Shown piece by piece: positions 6,272 through 8,982 of a DNA stretch of 8,982 bases. The notes beneath the pieces were generated by a model that was not told the origin of the DNA, ran no database searches, and saw nothing but the letters and a program-made list of their open reading frames with translations. Position 1 is the first letter of the stretch; each line of letters begins with the position of its first letter. The stretch spans positions 1 to 8,982 of the forward strand of contig JAEWNM010000056.1 of NCBI GenBank assembly GCA_023392755.1, read 5' to 3'. This stretch comes from Bacillota bacterium. GTDB lineage: Bacteria; Bacillota; Clostridia; Christensenellales; Aristaeellaceae. A program made the position numbers and the translations under genes.

Positions 6272-6443
6272 GGCGGCTCCCCCTTTGGCACATTGTATGC
6301 TTCATTGCAAGAAAGATATATTATCTGAAGGACATAATGAAACTTTCTTCTTTTATTGGTTATTCGCCGTGGAACAGAAAGAAAACAAATGGAAAGCCAA
6401 ACAATTTCCTTACCTGGGGCTTGCGGTTTTCCTTTAGCTGATG
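6272..6443. other. Divergent intergenic region bofA / cggR
   Basis: This AT-richer stretch holds the leaders and promoters of both flanking genes. Beyond those, a small dyad AGATA-TAT-TATCT (6314-6326) overlaps the -35 region of the bofA promoter, and AAGAAAG (6309-6315) is mirrored by CTTTCTT (6343-6349). Neither matches a regulator site I can name. No additional gene is supported. Confidence 0.5.
6292..6322 (-). promoter_or_regulatory. Candidate sigma-E-type promoter for bofA
   Basis: On the minus strand, CATACAAT (6292-6299) is an exact match to the -10 consensus of mother-cell sigma-E as known from B. subtilis (CATACA followed by a variable base and T). Fifteen bases upstream lies AATATATC (6315-6322), which keeps the ATAT core of the -35 element. 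The predicted transcript would start near 6285, giving a leader of about 14 bases that still includes the Shine-Dalgarno site. B. subtilis bofA is expressed in the mother cell under sigma-E, so position and gene agree. The -35 match is only partial. Confidence 0.55.
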
Positions 6444-6449
6444 TATACT
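6421..6449 (+). promoter_or_regulatory. Sigma-A-type promoter of the cggR-pgk operon
   Basis: TTGCGG (6421-6426) is separated by 17 bases from TATACT (6444-6449), a near-consensus -10 element at ideal spacing. The predicted start of transcription, near 6456, falls inside the CggR operator. Confidence 0.65.
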
Positions 6450-6453
6450 TTTG

Positions 6454-6488
6454 TGGGACGAAAACGGTCAAGTGGGACATTTTGGGCC
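6454..6488 (+). promoter_or_regulatory. CggR-type operator (two direct repeats)
   Basis: The pattern reads TGGGAC-N6-GGTC-N3-TGGGAC-N6-GGCC. It closely parallels the B. subtilis CggR operator as I recall it (CGGGAC-N6-TGTC-N4-CGGGAC-N6-TGTC). The two GTGGGAC copies begin 19 bases apart. The site overlaps the predicted transcription start and lies between promoter and gene, so bound CggR would block transcription of its own operon. Release by fructose-1,6-bisphosphate is inferred from the family. Confidence 0.7.
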
Positions 6489-6492
6489 CGAT

Positions 6493-6499
6493 GGAGGGG
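6493..6499 (+). promoter_or_regulatory. Ribosome binding site that sets the cggR start
   Basis: GGAGGGG lies 5 bases before the ATG at 6505. An in-frame TTG at 6451 would extend the protein by 18 residues, but it lies at or before the predicted transcription start and within the operator, so it is not used here as the start. Confidence 0.75.
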
Positions 6500-6504
6500 A
6501 AGGA

Positions 6505-7530
6505 ATGCAGGAGGAATTTCTGGACCTGATGCAGCGCCTTTGCCCCGATCTGGCGCGGGAAATGGGCCTTAGGGCGCTGGTGCTGGAACGTATTGCCGTC
6601 CTCCAGCCGGTGGGCCGCAGGCAACTGGCCGTTCGCCTGAACCTTAAGGAGCGGGAGATACGCACGGTGGCCACGGTGCTCAAGGAGGAGGGCTTTATCG
6701 ATCTTGACGCGGCTGGGATGGCGCTTACCCCGGCGGCGGAGGCGGTTTTGCCCGCAGCCAGGGAGTTCAGCCGGGCTATGAAGGGCTTGACCGCCCTGGA
6801 GACTGCTTTATCGGGGCTTTTGAATGTGCCCAGAGTCTTTGTGGCGGCGGGGAATGCCGATGAGGAGCCCCATGTGCTTCACGATGTGGGGCGGATGGCT
6901 GCCCACCGGCTTCGTGGCCTTTTGCAAAGCGGCGATACGCTGGCCGTTACCGGAGGCGGAACCATGGCCGAGGTGGCAAGGAATATGCCGCCCTCATCGC
7001 CCATGAACGTAATGGTGGTTCCCGCCCGCGGCGGCATGGGCCGAACCGTGGAAACACAGGCCAACACCCTGGCGGCGGAGATCGCCCGCAAGCTGGGCGG
7101 CCATCACCGGCTTATGCACCTGCCCGACCACATGGATGCGGCAGCCATGCAGGAAATGCGCAAGCTGCCGGAGGTGCGGGAGGCCATTGACCTTCTTTTG
7201 CGGGCGGACGTGATTCTCCACGGCATTGGCCGGGCCGATGAAATGGCCAAGCACCGGCATCTGTCGGTAAGCCTCACGCGCAAGCTTTTGGCGGAGGGCG
7301 CGGTGGCGGAAGCTTTTGGGTATTATTTCGACCGGGAGGGCAGTTGCCTTTATACCGCGTCCAGCGTAGGGGTGGACCTGGGCCGTTTAAAGCCCAATTG
7401 CCTGATGATCGCGGTGGCTGCCGGCGAAAAAAAGGCGGAGGCCATGGTTGCCGTACTGCGCCATTACCGTCACGAAATGCTGGTCACCGACGAAGGGGCC
7501 GCCAGGAAAATCATCGAGCTGTTATCCTAA
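6505..7530 (+). CDS. cggR: Central glycolytic genes regulator (SorC/DeoR-type repressor CggR)
   Basis: CggR represses the lower-glycolysis operon and is released by fructose-1,6-bisphosphate. From the ATG the protein has 341 residues, matching the roughly 340 of B. subtilis CggR. An N-terminal winged-helix domain (about 20-75) includes QPVGRRQLAVRLNLKEREIR (34-53). The sugar-phosphate-binding SorC domain contains VTGGGTMAEVA (148-158), VVPARGGMGRTVETQANTLA (171-190), LHGIG (238-242), AVAEAFGYYFD (266-276) and the C-terminal LVTDEGAARKII (326-337). R175 and Q185 fall in the motif expected to contact the ligand phosphate; that mapping is inferred. A promoter and a CggR-type operator lie directly upstream, so the gene is probably autoregulated. 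pgk follows after 73 bases, whereas the more usual order is cggR-gapA-pgk. Confidence 0.94.
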   Translation: MQEEFLDLMQRLCPDLAREMGLRALVLERIAVLQPVGRRQLAVRLNLKEREIRTVATVLKEEGFIDLDAAGMALTPAAEAVLPAAREFSRAMKGLTALETALSGLLNVPRVFVAAGNADEEPHVLHDVGRMAAHRLRGLLQSGDTLAVTGGGTMAEVARNMPPSSPMNVMVVPARGGMGRTVETQANTLAAEIARKLGGHHRLMHLPDHMDAAAMQEMRKLPEVREAIDLLLRADVILHGIGRADEMAKHRHLSVSLTRKLLAEGAVAEAFGYYFDREGSCLYTASSVGVDLGRLKPNCLMIAVAAGEKKAEAMVAVLRHYRHEMLVTDEGAARKIIELLS

Positions 7531-7533
7531 CGA

Positions 7534-7558
7534 TTGCAAACCCTTGCCGGGGTGGCAA
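7534..7558 (+). other. Small hairpin between cggR and pgk
   Basis: TTGCC (7544-7548) pairs with GGCAA (7554-7558) around a GGGGT loop. An alternative fold pairs TTGC (7534-7537) with GCAA (7555-7558) and CCC (7541-7543) with GGG. No T-run follows, so termination is unlikely. In B. subtilis the cggR-gapA transcript is cleaved near a stem-loop so that the enzyme mRNA outlasts the repressor mRNA; a similar role here is a guess from position. Confidence 0.35.
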
Positions 7559-7589
7559 TACAATAACGCATCCGAAAAATTTATTGCAT

Positions 7590-7595
7590 AAGGAG
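7590..7595 (+). promoter_or_regulatory. Ribosome binding site that sets the pgk start
   Basis: AAGGAG lies 8 bases before the ATG at 7604. A GTG at 7595 in the same frame overlaps this site and is therefore not a credible start. Confidence 0.8.
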
Positions 7596-7603
7596 TGTGT
7601 ACC

Positions 7604-8788
7604 ATGTCAAAGAAGACCATTGAGGACATCCAGGTCTCCGGAAAGTCGGTGCTCGTCCGCTGCGACTTTAATGTTCCCTTGGATGATAACAACATCATCA
7701 CCGACGAGACACGCATCCGCGGCGCGTTGCCCACTATCAAATACCTGATGCAGCACGGTGCCCGGGTCATCCTTTGCTCCCACCTGGGCCGGCCTAAGGG
7801 CGGCTTCGACATGAAATACTCCTTAAAGCCCGTGGCGGACCGCCTGAGCCAGCTTCTTGGCAAGGAGGTTAAGCTGGCGGCGGATGTCATCGGCCCCTCC
7901 GCGAAGGAGCTGGCGGCCGGCCTCAAGGACGGCGACGCCATGATCCTGGAAAACGTCCGCTTTCACAAGGAAGAGGAGAAAAACGATCCCGAGTTTGCAA
8001 AATCGCTGGCTTCCCTGGCGGAAATTTATGTGAACGATGCCTTTGGCACCGCCCACCGTGCCCATGCCTCCACCGAGGGCGTGGCGCATTACCTGCCCGC
8101 CGTGGCCGGTTACCTGATCGGCAAGGAGCTCAGCGTCATGGGTAAGGCTCTGGAAAACCCGGAGCGCCCCTTTGTGGCCATCCTTGGCGGCGCGAAAGTA
8201 TCCGACAAGATCGGCGTCATCAATAACCTGCTGGATAAGGTGGATGTATTGATCATCGGCGGCGGGATGTCCTACACCTTTCAAAAGGCGCTGGGCGGAC
8301 ATATCGGCAAGTCCCTGCTGGAGGCCGACAAGGTCGAGCTGGCCCGCGAACTGATGGAAAAGGCGAAGCAAAAGGGCGTCAAGCTCCTGCTGCCTGTGGA
8401 CAACGAGGCCGGCGACAGCTTCTCCAACGATGCGCTGCGTATCACCGTGCATTCCAAGGAAATCCCCGACGGCTTTGAAGGCCTTGATATCGGGCCCAAG
8501 ACCCAGGTGATATTCGCCAACGAAATCGCCCAGGCCAAGACCATTATCTGGAACGGTCCCGTAGGCGTGTTCGAGTTCGAGAATTTTGCCACCGGAACAA
8601 GGGCTATAGCCAAGGCCATGGCCGAGTGCGGCGGCGTGACCATTATCGGCGGCGGCGACAGCGCGGCGGCCGTGGAACAGATGGGCTTCGCCCACAAGAT
8701 GACCCATGTATCCACCGGCGGCGGCGCTTCCCTGGAATACCTGGAGGGCAGGGAGCTGCCCGGTGTGGCCGCCCTGAATGACAAATAA
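7604..8788 (+). CDS. pgk: Phosphoglycerate kinase
   Basis: This cytoplasmic glycolytic enzyme transfers the acyl phosphate of 1,3-bisphosphoglycerate to ADP, giving 3-phosphoglycerate and ATP. The 394-residue length is normal. The substrate-binding N-terminal domain shows the signature VRCDFNVPLDD (18-28), SHLGRPKG (59-66), LENVRFHKEEEKND (115-128) and NDAFGTAHRAHAST (144-157). The nucleotide-binding C-terminal domain shows ILGGAKVSDKI (193-203), IIGGGMSYTF (217-226), the hinge and nucleotide loop WNGPVGVFE (316-324), and IIGGGDSAAA (347-356) followed by STGGGASLEYLEG (370-382). It follows cggR in what looks like a single transcript driven by the CggR-controlled promoter, with no separate promoter seen in the 73-base gap. 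No further glycolytic gene follows within the 194 bases left in the window. Confidence 0.98.
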   Translation: MSKKTIEDIQVSGKSVLVRCDFNVPLDDNNIITDETRIRGALPTIKYLMQHGARVILCSHLGRPKGGFDMKYSLKPVADRLSQLLGKEVKLAADVIGPSAKELAAGLKDGDAMILENVRFHKEEEKNDPEFAKSLASLAEIYVNDAFGTAHRAHASTEGVAHYLPAVAGYLIGKELSVMGKALENPERPFVAILGGAKVSDKIGVINNLLDKVDVLIIGGGMSYTFQKALGGHIGKSLLEADKVELARELMEKAKQKGVKLLLPVDNEAGDSFSNDALRITVHSKEIPDGFEGLDIGPKTQVIFANEIAQAKTIIWNGPVGVFEFENFATGTRAIAKAMAECGGVTIIGGGDSAAAVEQMGFAHKMTHVSTGGGASLEYLEGRELPGVAALNDK

Positions 8789-8846
8789 GGGATTCGCCCC
8801 TTTCGGGAGAATGATTTCATCATTTTCACGGATTTGCGCGATTTCC

Positions 8847-8873
8847 TTGTGCGCTTCCCACGTGGAAGCACAA
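8847..8873. repeat. Hairpin downstream of pgk (first of three)
   Basis: TTGTGC (8847-8852) and TTCC (8855-8858) pair with GCACAA (8868-8873) and GGAA (8864-8867), leaving a two-base GC bulge and a CACGT loop. No T-run adjoins it. Confidence 0.5.
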
Positions 8874-8875
8874 TA

Positions 8876-8901
8876 AGGCAGGGGCCACAACGCCCCTGCC
8901 T
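8876..8901 (+). terminator. Strong GC-rich hairpin, possible end of the cggR-pgk transcript
   Basis: AGGCAGGGGC (8876-8885) and GCCCCTGCCT (8892-8901) form a perfect 10-bp stem with a CACAAC loop, 88 bases after the pgk stop. It is stable enough to end or protect a transcript. However, the following bases are CAGACC rather than a T-run, so an intrinsic terminator is not proven and an intergenic palindromic repeat is an alternative. Confidence 0.4.
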
Positions 8902-8922
8902 CAGACCATCAAAAAGCCAGGG

Positions 8923-8953
8923 AGGTATCGGAGGGCCGTAGCCCTCCGATCCT
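8923..8953. repeat. Palindrome near the window end
   Basis: ATCGGAGGGC (8927-8936) and GCCCTCCGAT (8941-8950) form a perfect 10-bp stem with a CGTA loop. AGG/CCT extends it by three pairs around a single bulged T. The sequence after it is mixed, so it resembles a dispersed palindromic repeat more than a terminator. Confidence 0.55.
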
Positions 8954-8982
8954 AGATCGCAAACCAGCGACATGTGCGGTGG

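Larger units (their letters stand above)
8789..8982. other. Non-coding region after pgk
   Basis: I find no plausible gene here. Besides the three hairpins listed separately, a weak AAGGG/CCCTT pair straddles the pgk stop (8787-8802), and AATGAT-TTC-ATCATT follows shortly after. Neither is strong enough to call a terminator. Confidence 0.5.

Noticed and set aside
6222..6437. 71-codon plus-strand frame across the bofA/cggR gap
   Set aside because: It overlaps the start of bofA and the cggR promoter, has no ribosome binding site, and the composition is not protein-like.
6451..6504. N-terminal extension of CggR from a TTG at 6451
   Set aside because: The TTG lies inside the operator and at the predicted transcription start; the ATG at 6505 has a strong ribosome binding site and gives the standard length.
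7595..7603. Three-residue extension of Pgk from a GTG
   Set aside because: The GTG overlaps the Shine-Dalgarno sequence of the ATG at 7604.
7823..8890. Long open frame (355 codons) on the minus strand opposite pgk
   Set aside because: It mirrors pgk codons in a GC-rich gene, has no recognisable domain, and pgk on the other strand is unmistakable.

Overview
The window looks like chromosomal core sequence from a fairly GC-rich, spore-forming member of the Clostridia (Bacillota). The evidence is the gene families: XseA/XseB next to IspA and a divergent PAP2 protein, a CggR-type glycolysis repressor, a BofA sporulation protein, a rhodanese-less ThiI beside a cysteine desulfurase, and a DUF6106-like membrane protein that I associate with clostridial genomes. 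Strong Shine-Dalgarno sites and frequent TTG/GTG starts fit this. Genus cannot be fixed from the sequence.

Bases 1-5636 hold one compact run of seven plus-strand genes. They are xseA (5' end outside the window), xseB, ispA, a divergent PAP2 (YuiD-like) gene, a DUF6106-like gene, a cysteine desulfurase and thiI. Gaps are 0-40 bases and three junctions overlap, so this is probably one operon or two coupled ones. Its themes are DNA repair (exonuclease VII), isoprenoid precursor synthesis (farnesyl/geranylgeranyl diphosphate) and sulfur mobilisation for thiamine and 4-thiouridine (cysteine desulfurase handing persulfide to ThiI).

Bases 5637-6013 carry no gene. They hold a 263-bp non-coding element bounded by perfect 27-bp inverted repeats. 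Each arm contains a small hairpin, and inside lie five tandem copies of a 34-bp unit and a central dyad. It looks like a MITE-like or palindromic repeat element inserted between convergent genes.

Bases 6014-6271 (minus strand) encode a BofA-like inhibitor of pro-sigma-K processing, with a sigma-E-like promoter just upstream. Diverging from it is cggR (6505-7530), preceded by a sigma-A-type promoter and a two-repeat CggR-type operator, then pgk (7604-8788). The usual gapA between cggR and pgk is absent. The last 194 bases contain three perfect or near-perfect hairpins and no gene.

Most of the window is ordinary housekeeping sequence, and I see no convincing undescribed multi-gene system. The points most worth a second look are the inverted-repeat/tandem-repeat element, the cggR-pgk operon lacking gapA with its intact-looking operator, the sigma-E-like promoter of bofA, and the DUF6106-like gene coupled to the sulfur-transfer pair.
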